Source of the DNA: Aptenodytes patagonicus
Lineage: Eukaryota; Chordata; Aves; Sphenisciformes; Spheniscidae
NCBI RefSeq assembly: GCF_965638725.1
Contig: NC_134962.1
Location: forward strand, 1,247,501 to 1,311,500
Direction of reading: 5' to 3'
Length of the DNA: 64,000 bases
The position numbers and the translations under genes are program-made. Below are positions 45,601 to 57,827 of the stretch, piece after piece. The notes under the pieces are model-generated. The model searched no databases. It was not told where the DNA came from and was given only the letters and a program-made list of their open reading frames with translations. Position 1 is the stretch's first letter; each line of letters begins with the position of its first letter.

Positions 45601-48600
45601 TGCAAACCATCCCTCTCCAGAGACCAGGCCCGGCTCCCTGCAGGTCGGTGGCACAATGCAACAGTCTAAGGCGTCACTAGCAGGAAACCTTCCTGCACAC
45701 ATCCCACCTTCTGAGCCATCTCCAGAAGGCAGAGGGTGCACAGGGCAGCGACCGCAGCAGAACGGGCAGCCCCTCCTCCAGCACACAGGGAAGATCTACT
45801 CACGTTTTATCGGGGCCTCGAACGATTTGGCAACTGTCACCATCACATTGGTGCCGAAGACCTAGGGGCAAGCAGAGGAGTCTGGGGTGACCACAGCTGC
45901 ACAGGGACACACACACACGCTCAGCTACGGCGTCACCTCGGGGCCTGGAGCGGCCTCAGCGGCAGAAAACAGCCAAAGAGCCACCGAGCTGTGGGCAGAG
46001 GAGCCCTGCAAGTGAGCCCACCGCCCAGGGGAGAAGGCACAGGACGGCGCTCGAGGAGGTGACCACGTCACAGCCGTCCTGCTTTCAGAGCAGCGCCGGG
46101 GAGACCGCTCACATGGCAGAGCCGCGGTGCTGCCCACCACCCAACCTTCCCCAGCACCTACCCCTGCGGGTCGGTTCAGCTCTAATTAGTCAACTCAGTG
46201 GAAAGCCTGACCACCGTGCAGGATGTTATCTGAGGGCAGGAGCTCTCTGCAGGGTCCCAGGCAGCGCCAGGCTGCTGCCCGTGAGCTTCCAACGGGGACC
46301 GGAGCAATTGTCAGATCAGCTGCATTTTGCTCTGAGGTCATTTATTTGTACTGCACCATCAGCTTTAAATACTGGCATCGTTTGGGGGAGGACCGTAAAC
46401 ACATAGGTCAACCACCCTTATTTCTGTTCCTTTTCACCTCCAAAGCCTCCAGTCTTGGCTATACCAGCAGCAGGCACATAAACCAGGTGCTGGTTAGCAT
46501 CAGGTGAGCAAGATCCTAGAGCTAGCGATTAAAGAGAAACCTTAAAGCAAGCATTGGGCGTCAGATTAACTCCCATAAGGTGCAGCAAGCTCTGGGCATC
46601 GCCACGGAGCGACAGGACTCCACACCGGGACCAGGGAAAAGCGTCACATGCAAATTCAGCCCAAGACTATGCAGGGGGCAATATCATCGATCCACCGAGC
46701 AGTTCTCCTTCCTCCTTGAAACCCTCCTTGGATCTCACTGTGATTAAATCCGTGCTAAGATCCAAGTGACTGGTCCCCGCAGATGGGCACAGTGAGAGGG
46801 CCTCCATGTCAAGACAGCCCTTCCGTGAGGCTCCGGCAATACACTGACCTGCCGGGGAAGCCGCGGTGGGGGACAGCCGGCAAGAGGAGAGCAGCGAGGG
46901 TTGCATTCTCGCTGTCCCCGAAGCACTGGGAAGACACTCGCACCCCGAGCAGGGCACGAGGCACCGGGTGTGCTAAGCCAGAAGGCTGAATCCTCTCCAG
47001 CTGAGAGCAGCGGAGGAAGTGGCACACAGGCTAACGAACCACAGAGCTGAGACTGTTAACGAGCCTATGAAACAGGGGCAGCACCGGCCAAGTACAAAAT
47101 AACACACAGTAGCCAGGCTTAAATAGGGAAGGATTACTCAGGCAGCTGCAGAGCTGCTGGACAGACCTCAAGGTATACAAGGCTCTCAGACATTTGGAAA
47201 CCCAGTAATTCAGAAGGTGGAGGCAGCAGGAAGGACTGGGGAATATGGACATTACAAGGAGAAACAGGGGTCCAGGCCCATTGCAGAGAGATAAGGAAAA
47301 CCTCAAAATGAAGATGTCGGGGCACTGCAGCGGCTGAGGGAAAGAGACTGGAGGCATTCCAGTATCTGGTCCTCTGTGCAAGAGAACAGAAGGACGCTAA
47401 CGAAGCCAGCAGATGACAAGAGCTGAGGCACAGCCCGTACAAGCAGGATCAGCGTACCCCAGAGCAGCCTTGTCCTCCAGCCCATCCAGCAGCTCTGTCA
47501 GGCATTGGGAAGACCTTAGTTGGGAATACAGGTCACCAGAACTGGATACGCCGCACACCCGGGTACCCCACAACAGCCCTGATGAGATCCCTGCCAGCCC
47601 CGGGCTCTCTGAGATTAAAAGAATATACATTTGCCGAGCCATGTTCTGCCACTATTTGATTCTGTCATCATCCCCACCACACCCCTTTGGGCTGAGAAAG
47701 TGGAAATCCTGACTGCAAACGTGTGTCCAGCCAGCGTGCTGCCTCCGAGGAGGCATAATGCCACGCACATGCCTTCCGCCAATGGCTGCAACTCGCGTCC
47801 GCCCCGGGGAACGCTCCCGTTTACCCAGAAGACGTCGTAGATGAAGAGGCCCCCGAGCAAGATGCAGCCAGTGCTGACGTTGTTCAAGTGCAGCAGCTCC
47901 ACCCCGTTGAGGGAGAACGCCAGCCCAAAGAGATTGTTGGCAATCCAGTGCTGAGAACGACAGGGGAAGGAGATCTGGGTCCCACTGCACGTGCCGAGCC
48001 ACGGCCTCAGCCTGCAGAGGCCTTGCGTGGAAAGGGGCCCAGGTCTGATCCAGCCTGGTCCCCGGCCTCCCCGCGACAGGGCTGCGGCTCGCTTACCTTT
48101 CTCAGCAGGTACCAGACCCCCACAACGCTGCTCAGGGCCAGGCATACGAGATCCTTGGTGTCAAACTCGTAATTCACTATTTCTGCAATAAAACGGAGAA
48201 GTCAGATTTTGGGCAGCCCGGGCAGCTCCCCTTCCCGCGCAGGGCAGAGATGAGTGACTTTACAGCTGGGGAGCAGCGCTCACGTCCCAAACGAGGGGAC
48301 TGTACCCACAGAAATGGTGGCGCCCACGGTAAACACGTGCAAACCGCATGCGAGCGAGCAGCCGGCCCTGGCAAGCCCGGACCTTCTCCTTCAGCCAGAC
48401 TCTGCCACATGGACAGCATCTGCGATCCTTCTGTCAATAAGAAAATTGGATTCAGGCACTGTCTAAGGCAGGGAGAGGCAAATCTTCTCCCTCTTCCTGC
48501 ACCAGTTAACTCCTGGTGGTACCACTAGAAGTAGTATTCCCTTACCAGTAGGGCTACTGGGCAGGATACTTATCACAGCACCTTCTACCAGTGCAAAGAT

Positions 48601-51600
48601 CTGAATCAGACCAGTTAAGGCAGCACGAAAAAAGTCAGTACTATGCTACCCAATAGAGGCAGTGCATTTAACAGCAGCCATAGCTCCATTCCTACGGCAC
48701 TCTGGGATTTGTTTCTGGGGTTTCGCTGCCAGCCGGAGGCAGCACAGAGGGAGGGCACCAGCCAGTGCAAGAAGACGCACACAGCAGCCCCAGCTCTGCA
48801 GGGACACACGGGGCTCACACTGGCTACAGCAGCACAGCAGGGAGCAAGAGGCAAGTCTTTGAGAAGGTTGCTTCAATGGGCTGAAAGTCAAAACACCAAG
48901 TGAGCAAGAAACAGAACAGTAAAGGCAGAAAACATTCAGGCCCCCAGAGAGACTGGCGAGCCAACATACCCTCCTTGCTCTCCCCGGAGCCCTGGGTGAA
49001 GAGGAGCTGGTACTGTTTGTTGGGGAAATTTGCAGGGAAGAATCTGTTCATCATGGGGCTGAAACGAGAGGTGCAGAGAAGGGCCGTTCGACAGAAACCC
49101 CGCAGGATGCGCTGCCCAGCACCTTTGCGTGACGGCGCAGCAGCACAGACGTCAGCCCACACACCCCCCAGAGACAGGGAAAGGCCAGGTTTCACCACGT
49201 CAGGGACTGGCAGGAGCCCCAGCTTCAGTCACCAAGCCGCAGACACAGGACCCTTGTTCTCCCCAGAGGTCTGACCTGCCCGTATGTGACAGTCCCCCAA
49301 AATGCTCGAGTGCAACAGGCACAGAGCATCACCCGCAAGAAGTTAGGACCCACCCCAGACCCCGGCAGGTTCCCTGTGCCTCCGCAGCAGCCCCCCGGCA
49401 CCGTACGGGTCTGGTCACCCAGAACTGGCTGTGCCACCACTGAACGGCCCTCCTGCGGAGCAGGGAGTGGGGGCGAAGGCCTTGCCACGGTGCCAGTCTA
49501 GGGAAAGCATCTGGTCCCCAACGCCCTAGAGCTCAGGAAACAGGAAACCAGTTTTACTTTTTCAGTTACTGAAACAGCCTGTGCTTTCAACACCTCGTGC
49601 CAAGCATCGGCACAAGAGGCCGGGACGTTATCGTGAGCTCCAGCTGCCTGTTTCAGCCGTCCCAATAAGAGGAAGACGGGTGCCAAGGAGCTCTCCCCTC
49701 CACAGGGCAGCCAGGACTGTGCCAGCCCATAGCAGCTCCTACGGCAGCGGCCACCCACGCCTCCACAAGCTCTCCCAGTGATGCTGCATGGGGCACCAGA
49801 TTGCTGGGACCCCCGAGAGTTCGGTTCTGCCCTTGGCTGCCCCATGAGGAAGGGTTCACAGTATGCTCTGGGCCTGCCTCCCCAGAGAATGCTTCACACC
49901 GAGGGAAAACACCCTACGAGCTGGGACTCGGCTCTGCCGCAAGGCAATGGTGCTCTAGAAACCCCCCAATAAACTCGATGCCCCGCTGCCTCGCAGAGCG
50001 AGCAGCCTCGGACGCCCCTGCCCCAGTCGCACCCTTCCCTCTGCTGTACCTGATGGTGTGGGACAGGGCTAGGATCCCCAGCACGAAGAAATACATGGAA
50101 AGCAGAAGATTGATGTACTCTTGAGAGAATATCTGCAAGACAAATCCAGAGAGGGGTTAGTTACCGCAGCGTCCTCCCCATCTACGGCACTTCACGTTTC
50201 TATTGGCAGCTGCTGTGTCAGTGCTCCAGGGAGACGAGAAGAATAGCTGGAATAACCCAAATTTTTGCGCCACTGATGGGAAATATGTTGGAAATAGCCG
50301 TGTGCTCGCAGAACAAGCACAATGGGCTTGCGAGTTGTCGTGCGTCTAGGAGCTGCTCGGGTCGAAAAATAACTCCTGCGCTGCAGAAAGGAGGACAGAG
50401 CTTCCCCCGCGTGTCCCCTGCAGAGCGAGCCGGAGCAGGGAGCGAGGCACCGCACCGCTCCCGGAGGCTGCCCTGGCAGAGGGGAGCAGCAGCACCCCTG
50501 CCTTGCTACTGCAGCAGGCCAAGTGCGTCCTGCCCTAATTAAACAGGGTATTATTAGAACTCCCGCCCTCCAACGCACACATCGCCTTACCACCGAATCA
50601 CACCCCTACAGCCCAGCGCGGGGGACCCCGGGGTCCTCCATGCCGTCCTGGAAAGGGGATGCTGGAATACGAGAGCTCATGGCAGGTTGCAGATATTAAA
50701 AAGGAAGAGCTGCCGATCACGCAGCGACTTCAGCGGGGCCACGCTGCACATTCAGCACTTCTTTTCCTGGCGCCTCCGTCCCAGCCAGGAGCAAGAGGCA
50801 GAAAAGGCACCTGAGGAGGTGGAGGAGTACCTCGAGACGTGGGCCACAGGGAAGGGGTGGGCTGCAGGGGGGTCCTTTCAGCAGTCAAAGGGGCCCGGGG
50901 CCAGGGTCTGGTGGCTGCTCCGTACCCCACCATCACGAGAGGCTCAGCAGATGCTCAGCTTTACTACTGGTGACGTACATGGGCCGGCGCCCAGGCCCAT
51001 GCCGGGGTAAGGACCTGCGCGGGGCAGCTGTCAGCCCATGCGGCCGCTCGACGCAGGGTAGGAGCCCGCAGCGTCAGTCGGCTGCTGCGCGGTAACTGTG
51101 ATGGGCGGAGAAGGGACTTTAAACTGAAATATTCCCAACTTTGCACCTTAAACCAGCCAGGAGCACCCTGCCACCTCGCCAGCGGCCCAGGACAGCGGGG
51201 CTGGAAGCTGCTGCGCTGACAGGAACGCTGTGCGCTGGCGGCCCCACGGCTCGTCAGGCCCCTCCAGGAGCTCAGCCAGACGTGCACGGGCAGCCAAAGG
51301 TGCTTTAAGCCAAGACACTTTCTCCACACAGCCGAAAGCACCTGCTGCTGGGATCTCCGAACCGTGACTCAGGAATGGTCACCTAACTCTGCTTGTTGGC
51401 TCTGCAAGTCTAAAAGACTTCACCTGAACAGAGAGGGGCTCGCCCATGAGCTAGCGATCCCCCAGGCCTGCAGCCGAGATGGCTTCAGAAGCACGGCACG
51501 GAGCACGACACAGAGACAGCAGCGTTTCCAACTGAGCAGTCCCTGGCACCCTCTGGTTTCAGTCCGTGCACCGTCAGGTCGGCCCACGGAGGCAGGCAGA

Positions 51601-53841
51601 GCTCAGGGGTGAACTCGCCCCTCGGCAGCTCTCCAGAACCAGCTGGTGCACAAACAGGCTCTGATTTCCCCCAAGCTGTGACAAGTCAGGCGAGAACTGA
51701 CGTCCTCCTGCGTGGTGACGCTGAAGAGCCCGAGCCCTGCAGCCTTACACACTTTCTGTCCCAACGCTAAGGGCCCCCAACTAGGGTAAGCCAAAAATCG
51801 AGTCAGTCCCACTTCGGGAGCTCCTGACCAGGCGGGGAGGATGGCAGGCACCGGCTCCAGCGCCCGCCGGCATTGCTCACTTACTTTAAAGAAGAGGTAG
51901 AGCCCCAGAAGGGTGCAACTGGCAACAATGGGAAAACGAGCAGCATCTCGGCTGGTAATGGTCTCCGGCATCTCTGAGGAGTTCTGGGGAGGGAAGGAGA
52001 GGACAGGAGCGGATCAGCCCCTGCTCTGGCATCCTACCTGAGCAGGAGGTGAACAGACACAACGAGCGGGGCTCCGCGGCGGCTTCGAGAGGGGCAGGGC
52101 ACCCGCTGGCCCCCCCGTCATTCCCGGAGGTGGGGTTGTGGGGCAGAGCCTGAGATGGAAGAAGCAAACCTCGCACTCGTCCTTCCAAGGGCTGCCACGA
52201 TTTACTGCTTTTTTTCCTCTTGGAGAAGGGGGAAAAAAAAAACCAACCCTGCCCACTGCGCTGGCGTTGTTCCTTTCTCCCCCTGCCCCGAGGGAAGCCG
52301 AGCTCCCTCGCTGCTCACACCCGGCCGTCCCCCTCGGCCTCCCCATCTGCGCGCACCATATGTCGATCACCCTCTGAACGACGTTTCTCTCCAATCGCCT
52401 TTTTATCCCTCACCTCGCTCCTGGGACAGCCCTTGCGCTCAAAAGCCCCAGATTTATAAACCCCTTTCGCCTTCTGAGACATCTTTGCGCCAGCTGAACC
52501 AGCCATTTCCCACGAGAGCTTCAGCTTTCAGAGGAGAGGCGGAAGGCTGCCCGCTCCCCTGCCCAGCTGGCCGCTGCTCAGAGGTCTAATCTCACCCAGG
52601 CAAACACAGGCCAGCGCCGGACAGAGCGCACGTTAGCAGAAGCCTTTATGCAAAGCAACCCTGCGAAGGAACAACAGCTTACCCTGGGCACGGCGGCCGC
52701 CACGCAGCGCTTGGCGGCGCAGAAGCAAGAGCTCAAAGAGCCACTGGCACCCTGCGGTGTAAGCGAAGTGAAATCCCCCCCACCACCACCCCCCAGAACC
52801 AGGGGCCAGGCCCTGCTCGCGGACTTCGGTTGCCTGGGCTGCCAGGAACCCCACTAAAATCGTCCGAAACCCCTGACCTGAGACTTAAGGGTGGACGAGG
52901 GGCTTTAAAAAACAGTGATAAATCAGACTGTGTAAAACAGTCCCTTCTGAGCTCCAGGAGCTGAATTTTGGGATTGAAGTCCCAGCTGCTACCCGAGGCC
53001 AGGCACAAGGTGCAGAGAGCAGCACGCTGGGCTGCAGGGCGCGCAGGCACAGGCAGGGAGTACAGGCAGGGCGCGCAGGGCGCGCAGGCAGGGAGTACAG
53101 GCAAGGTGCGCAGGGCGCGCAGGCAGGAGAGCGCGGCAGCACGCCGGGGCCCAGCCCCAGTGCTGCGGGGCCGGGGAGCAAAGCCACACACGAGTCCCCC
53201 CAACACAGCATCCCTTGTGGGGGTGCGAGGGGCGGTTACGAGTTTTGCAGCGCTTGAATTTACCGGGACAGGGAGGACGGGGCTGGAGAAGGCCCCGGGG
53301 GCAGCCGGATCGCTCCCCGGGGTCCCCTGCCTCCTCCGGGGCGCGGGTCTCTCTGCCCTTCCAGGGACAGGCCCGGGGCAGGGCGGCCCGGGGCAGGGCA
53401 GCGCGGGGCGGGGCGGAGGGGGCCACGCAGCTGCCGGGCCGGCTGTGGGACGGGGCACCCGGGGGGACCCTCGGGGGGGGGACGGACGAGGCCTACAGTC
53501 CCCGGAGGGTCCCCCGGGAGGGGCGGGGGGCGGCCCCCGCTGCCGGGCACGGGAGGCCTGGACGCCCCGGCGCCCCCGGGCGCAGAGGGGGCGGCTGCCC
53601 CGGCGGGGGGGGAGGCCGGGCTGCCCCGGAGCGGCGGGGGTACCTTGCTCTTGGCGCAGCTGACGGAGCGCAGCGCCCCGAAGAAGATGGGCAGCAGCGC
53701 CATGAGGACGAGGCTGCCGTAGGCCAGCGCCATGCCCTCGGGGGTGGCGGGCGGGCGGGCGGCCGCGGGGGACGGGGACCCGGCCCCGGCCCCGGCCCCG
53801 GCCCCGGCGGCGCTGCCGTTGTGCGCCGCGGCCTCCTCCAT
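39645..53841 (-). CDS. HM13: HM13: signal peptide peptidase, 12 exons
   Basis: Exons (minus strand) are 53841-53644, 51983-51885, 50132-50050, 49058-48970, 48182-48097, 47950-47825, 45861-45804, 45208-45125, 44809-44773, 43641-43539, 42970-42885 and 39726-39645. All junctions are in phase and give 376 residues (human 377). This ER intramembrane aspartyl protease cuts signal peptides left in the membrane after signal peptidase action. The catalytic motifs are intact: YD in GGLFIYDVFW (Asp224), GLGD in AMLGLGDIVIP (Asp270) and the PAL motif (322-324, QPALLYLVP). The multi-pass core, for example LLLSMYFFVLGILALSHTI, is close to the human protein. The N-terminus has N-glycosylation sequons (NGS at residue 9 onwards; NSS after exon 1) and a Gly-Ala repeat. 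The C-terminus ends KKEK, a dilysine ER-retrieval signal. The mammalian intronic retrogene MCTS2 is not seen. Confidence 0.97.
40630..40715. repeat. Purine-rich tract in the last HM13 intron
   Basis: About 85 bases of almost pure A/G on the plus strand (GAGAGAGAGGAAG..., then a G11 run, then GAAGAGAGAGAAAAAG) are broken by only a few C bases. Such tracts can form triplex or quadruplex structures. No exon overlaps it. Confidence 0.8.
53051..53125. repeat. 35-bp tandem repeat in HM13 intron 1
   Basis: Two copies of a 35-base unit (53051-53085 and 53086-53120), beginning AGGCAGGGAGTACAGGCA and ending in GCGCGC-type sequence, differ at only two positions. A partial third copy follows. CpG-rich and intronic. 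Confidence 0.85.
53782..53805 (-). repeat. HM13: (GGGGCC)4 repeat within HM13 exon 1
   Basis: Four GGCCCC units on the plus strand read as (GGGGCC)4 on the coding strand and encode the Gly-Ala repeat at about residues 13-21 of signal peptide peptidase. The frame is preserved on both sides. The repeat lies in the variable lumenal N-terminus. Confidence 0.95.
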
Positions 53842-53990
53842 GGCGGCTGCTCCCACCGCCGTCCGCTTCCGGCCCGCGCGCGCCAGGGACACGTCCTCTT
53901 ACCGACCGGAAGTGCGTCACGCGTCGACGACGCCGACGCTAACCACGCCCCTGGCAACCCGGGCCGCGTTGCTAGGAGACCGACGGCGGG
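53842..53990 (-). promoter_or_regulatory. HM13: HM13 CpG-island promoter
   Basis: CpG-dense sequence directly upstream of the HM13 start codon has ETS-type sites, CGGAAG on the minus strand at about 53865-53872 and CCGGAAGTG on the plus strand at 53906-53914. The latter is followed by a CRE-like GCGTCAC. There is no TATA box, as expected for a housekeeping gene. The exact start is not visible. Confidence 0.5.
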
Positions 53991-56900
53991 CCTGAGCGCG
54001 GCTGGGCCCGATCCCGACCCCGACCCCGATCCCGGGCCCGGGGCCCCCCCAGGGGCTGCATCCCCCAGAGCCGGCCATGGGCTCGGCCCGGGGGCCCGCG
54101 TCCCCCCCCCCCCGCTCGGGGCCGGTCTCCAGGCTGGCTTCCCCCAGCAGGGCACGGCGGGTGGCGGAAGGCCCCGGTGCGGGCAGGCCTCGCCCCCGCT
54201 CCCCTCCCGTGCCTGGGGCGAGGGTGACCCGGGAGCCGTGAGGGCAGCCCGAGGCCGGTGGGACGGAGCGGTGCCAAGGGTCCCGCCGACGGACTGCCCG
54301 CGCCTGCTTGCGCTCAGGCCGCTGCGCCGCCTCGGCCCCCTCAGCCCAGGACGTCGTTTATCCCCTCTCCGAAAGGCCTGCGCTGAGGCCGTGCCGGCGA
54401 GGGGGAGCGCGGCGGCGCTGCCTGCCTACGGGCAGCGAGTTTCAAACACAGGCTTGTGTCCCCCCCCCCGCCCGCACCCCACGGCGCGAGGAGCGGGTGA
54501 GAGTGCCGGGGGGCTCCCTGCGGGCAGGGGGGGGCCCCAGCTCCCTGCAGCCCCCAGCCACGAGGGCCACGAGTGGGAAGGTGGCGGCTTCGGCTACCAT
54601 CAGCCCGAGCGATTTGGGTCGGGGGTTCCCAGGTTTCTCCTCCATCCATCCATCCCTGGGTTTTCCTGCCCTTCACCGCTTCCCGAGGACCCCTCCCGCG
54701 CCGCCAAGCCTCCCCTGTGACCGCGCCCGGCCCACCCGTGGGCGCACTCGGCGAACACCCCCTCCGTAAAAACGCCTCATAAATGGCAGCGAACCCTCCC
54801 TGCTGCTGGACCGGGGCCAGGGCTCTGCTGGAAAATTGGCTGAAACGTGTGTTTTCCTCACAAATATTCCTTCCCCTCCCGAGCCGCCGGCAGCCCGTCT
54901 GTGCCACCGAGCCTCCTCCTCCTCCTCCTGCGCGTCCCCCTTGCCCTCGCCGGGGCGAGAGTCCGCTCAGAAGCAAAGACACCAGCAACGACTAAAGATC
55001 GATCGGCGTTAAACGGTGCTGCCCCCGGTTTAGTTCTGAGCCACGGGCAGGGGAAGGGAGCGCAGCGGGGATTAAAAAGCAAGGTTTTAAATTTTTTTTA
55101 AAATGTTTTCCTCTTTTTTTTTTTTTTTTAAAAAAAAAAAAAGAATCTATTTCAGGACCGGGGGTGATTCATAGTTTCGTGTTTCAGGCGGAGGGTAGAT
55201 GGAAAGGCCTCCCGGGAGCCCCTCTCTGCGGGGCCGGCCTCCTGCTCGGGACGCTGCCCTCTCCCCGCCACCAGTTCTCCCACAAAGGAGAAGGACGGGC
55301 ACCGAGGGCAGCAGCAGGCAGCGGCGCAGGCAGCGGCGCGGGCAGCGTGCCCGCGCACGGCCCGCTGCTTCCCACCCTGCCAACCTGCCACGGCCCGGCA
55401 CGGTACGGCACAGCTACGGACCCCCGTACTGACCCCCTCACCCAGCCCCTTACGGACCCCTTCGGGTGCCCGCCCGCCCCCTAAACCCCAGCTTGGCTTG
55501 TGAACCCTCGACGAAGGGCGACGCTTCCCCTCCCTCTGCTTTTCTTAGCCGCTCTCCGTGAGATGAACCCCGGCACGTCGGGGCGGCTGCTCCGGCCCCG
55601 CGGGCTGCGGACACTGTCCCCTCGGGGCTGGCAGCGGATGCGGGGGGGGGGGGGACACGACGATGACGACCGAGGGGCTCGTGGGAGACGGGTGAGGGGG
55701 GCTGGAGGAGGAGGGGGCAGTGGTCGGACCACCGGCCGTCTCCACGTGCCCGGGGTCCGACCGTGGCACCCACCAGCGTTGGCCCAGGGCCAGGACGGCT
55801 AAGGCCAGCCCCGGCACCACCTGCCCCAGGTGTGGGCCCAGCTGGGGGCCGCAGGCAGCCCCCGGCCCCCCCCCCCCCCGCCAGCGCCTCCTCCTTCCTT
55901 TCCTTCCTTCGTTTCCCAGCGCCTCGCCGTGGACCCCCTTGGCCTCTCCTCCCACCCTCCGGCGCGGCCGCATTTTTCTGGGTTTGAGCTCATTCTTTCC
56001 ACTCCCCTCTCCGCCGGCTGCCAACTTTCCGTCCCGTGGCCCCCCCGCCTCCTGCCGCAGGGAAACGCCGGCTGCAGCTGCGGGAGGGACCGGCAGCAGC
56101 AAGGAGCCCCTGTCCCTGCTGTGCAGCCCCCGGCCCCGCTGTGGCCGATGCTGTGTGAACTGCAGCATGGCGTCCAGCACCACCAGGAAGCAGGGTGCGG
56201 GGAGCTCCGGGGCAGGGCCCCGGCAGAGCAGCCGGAGCCCGAGCAGCAGCAAGGAGAGAGCAGCAATGCCGCGGTCACCAACGGTTTGGGGAGGCACCGA
56301 GGAGCACGGAGAAAAGCCCGAGTGGGCTTCCCTGCTCCTGGGGACGGAGCCGGCAGGGAGAAGCCCTCGCTGGGGTTTGCACCTCTGGAGAGACCGTTTT
56401 CCTACGGGGACAGGGTGCTGCCCCATCCCAGTGTTCCCTTTGCACCAGTGACCCCCTCTCCGGCTGCACTGTGCCGGCCACGGCCAGCGGCTCCCCACGC
56501 TCGAGCCGCAGAGCGAGCGGAAACTCCCGACCTGACCCGGGCAGGGACCGCACCGCTGATCCTCCCTGGCGCTGGGCCCGGGGCCACTGAGCAGGCTACC
56601 CCGCCGCGTCCCAGCTGCTCGCCGGCAGCGCAGCCTAAAAACAACCGGCAGAGCCCACGCGGCTCCAGCATCGCCTCCCCGGGTGCCTGGGGTCACTCGC
56701 TGCTTGCTGCAGCCAAGCACGTCCCTTCCTGGCTGTGCCACGCCGCGGCCGGTGCCACGCTGCTCGGCTCCTGCCTCCCTGCCCCTTCCCGGGGCACCAG
56801 GAGCCACCGAGCGCCCGGCTCCCTGCCCAAGCTGCAGCTCCCGCGGCGCTCAGGGGCTTGAAACCTGCACCTCAGCAGAGCTCAGCCCTTCCCAGAGGCT

Positions 56901-57185
56901 TTTCCAGAGCCGATCAGGACCTGGGAGGTGCAGGGGGCCCAGGGGCTTCTGCCGTCACCGGGGACGATGCTGTGACCACTGGGTGAGGAATCAGGACTTC
57001 CACCAAAGGAAGCCCCAGACGGAGGCTCTCCCTGCCCGGAGATGTTTCAGCTGGTGAAGAAGGAGCCCGCCGAGGCCCGGCTGGGGCAGGAGGCAGGTCC
57101 TCTGCCCCGGCCGCGGGCAAGGAACTGGGCTTGAATCCGGCCACGCAGCTCCGGGACACGGCTCCCCATGGCAGGGACCCAGCAG
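53991..57185. other. Intergenic region between REM1 3' end and HM13 promoter
   Basis: GC-rich sequence with no supportable gene. Long frames on both strands (for example minus 56807-55545 and plus 55830-56861) overlap each other, are Pro/Arg/Gly-rich and lack motifs. A T16-A13 fold-back lies at 55114-55142, and G or C runs occur at about 55640-55652 and 55867-55880. Confidence 0.6.
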
Positions 57186-57202
57186 AGACCTCCCTGATGT
57201 GG

Positions 57203-57208
57203 TTTATT
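57203..57208 (-). terminator. REM1: REM1 poly(A) signal
   Basis: A canonical AATAAA on the minus strand lies about 620 bases after the REM1 stop codon, giving a 3' UTR from 57827 to about 57185. Confidence 0.6.
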
Positions 57209-57827
57209 CTGCAGATCGAGGGTTTTCCCCCTTGCACCAGTACAGAGACAGCAGAAAAACACCTCAGTCCGAGAAACACTGGTGCCAGGGAGACGTGGCA
57301 CAAAGCCCTGGCGCGGAGGGGCCGGAGGTGCCAGGCGATGCTGCCGGTGCTCCCCTGGCCCCTCTCCCCGGCCAGGCTCCAGGATATCCTCGAGGTGGAC
57401 ACCGCTGCGGTGCCCTCGCCAGTCCCTGCTGCCCTGCGAAGGACGGGCACCACGAGCGGGACCTGCCAAGCTCCCAGCAGCCTCCAGCCCTGCAGGCAGC
57501 CCTGCGCCGGGGCACGGCCACCCCCCTCCTCCGGCTCCCCAGGAGCATCTGTAATCCAGGATCCCACCACCCCAAGTGCAGGTACCTGTCCCACCCTCTG
57601 CTCCACGGGTGCAGCCCAAGGGACCCGGCCCCACTTGTCCTTCCTCCTGGAGGGGAAGCAGCCAGATCCAGAGCACCCCGGGCATCCCTCAGCACTGGTT
57701 AAAACAGCTCCGCGTCCTCAGCATCGCTCCAGTTCTGTCTGGGCTCTCCGTGGAGCCGCGGGCCACGCTGCTGGCAGAGAGGAGAGTCCCAGCCTGTGTG
57801 AGCGGAGGGACGGGAAGGCGGTGGCTC

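Noticed and set aside
47000-47650. Possible old transposon copy in an HM13 intron
   Set aside because: The stretch is less GC-rich than its surroundings, but no CR1 end repeat, LTR or coding motif could be recognised.
39727-53643. MCTS2-like intronic retrogene within HM13, as in mammals
   Set aside because: No intronless MCTS-type frame of about 180 codons is present in any HM13 intron, as expected for a mammal-specific insertion.
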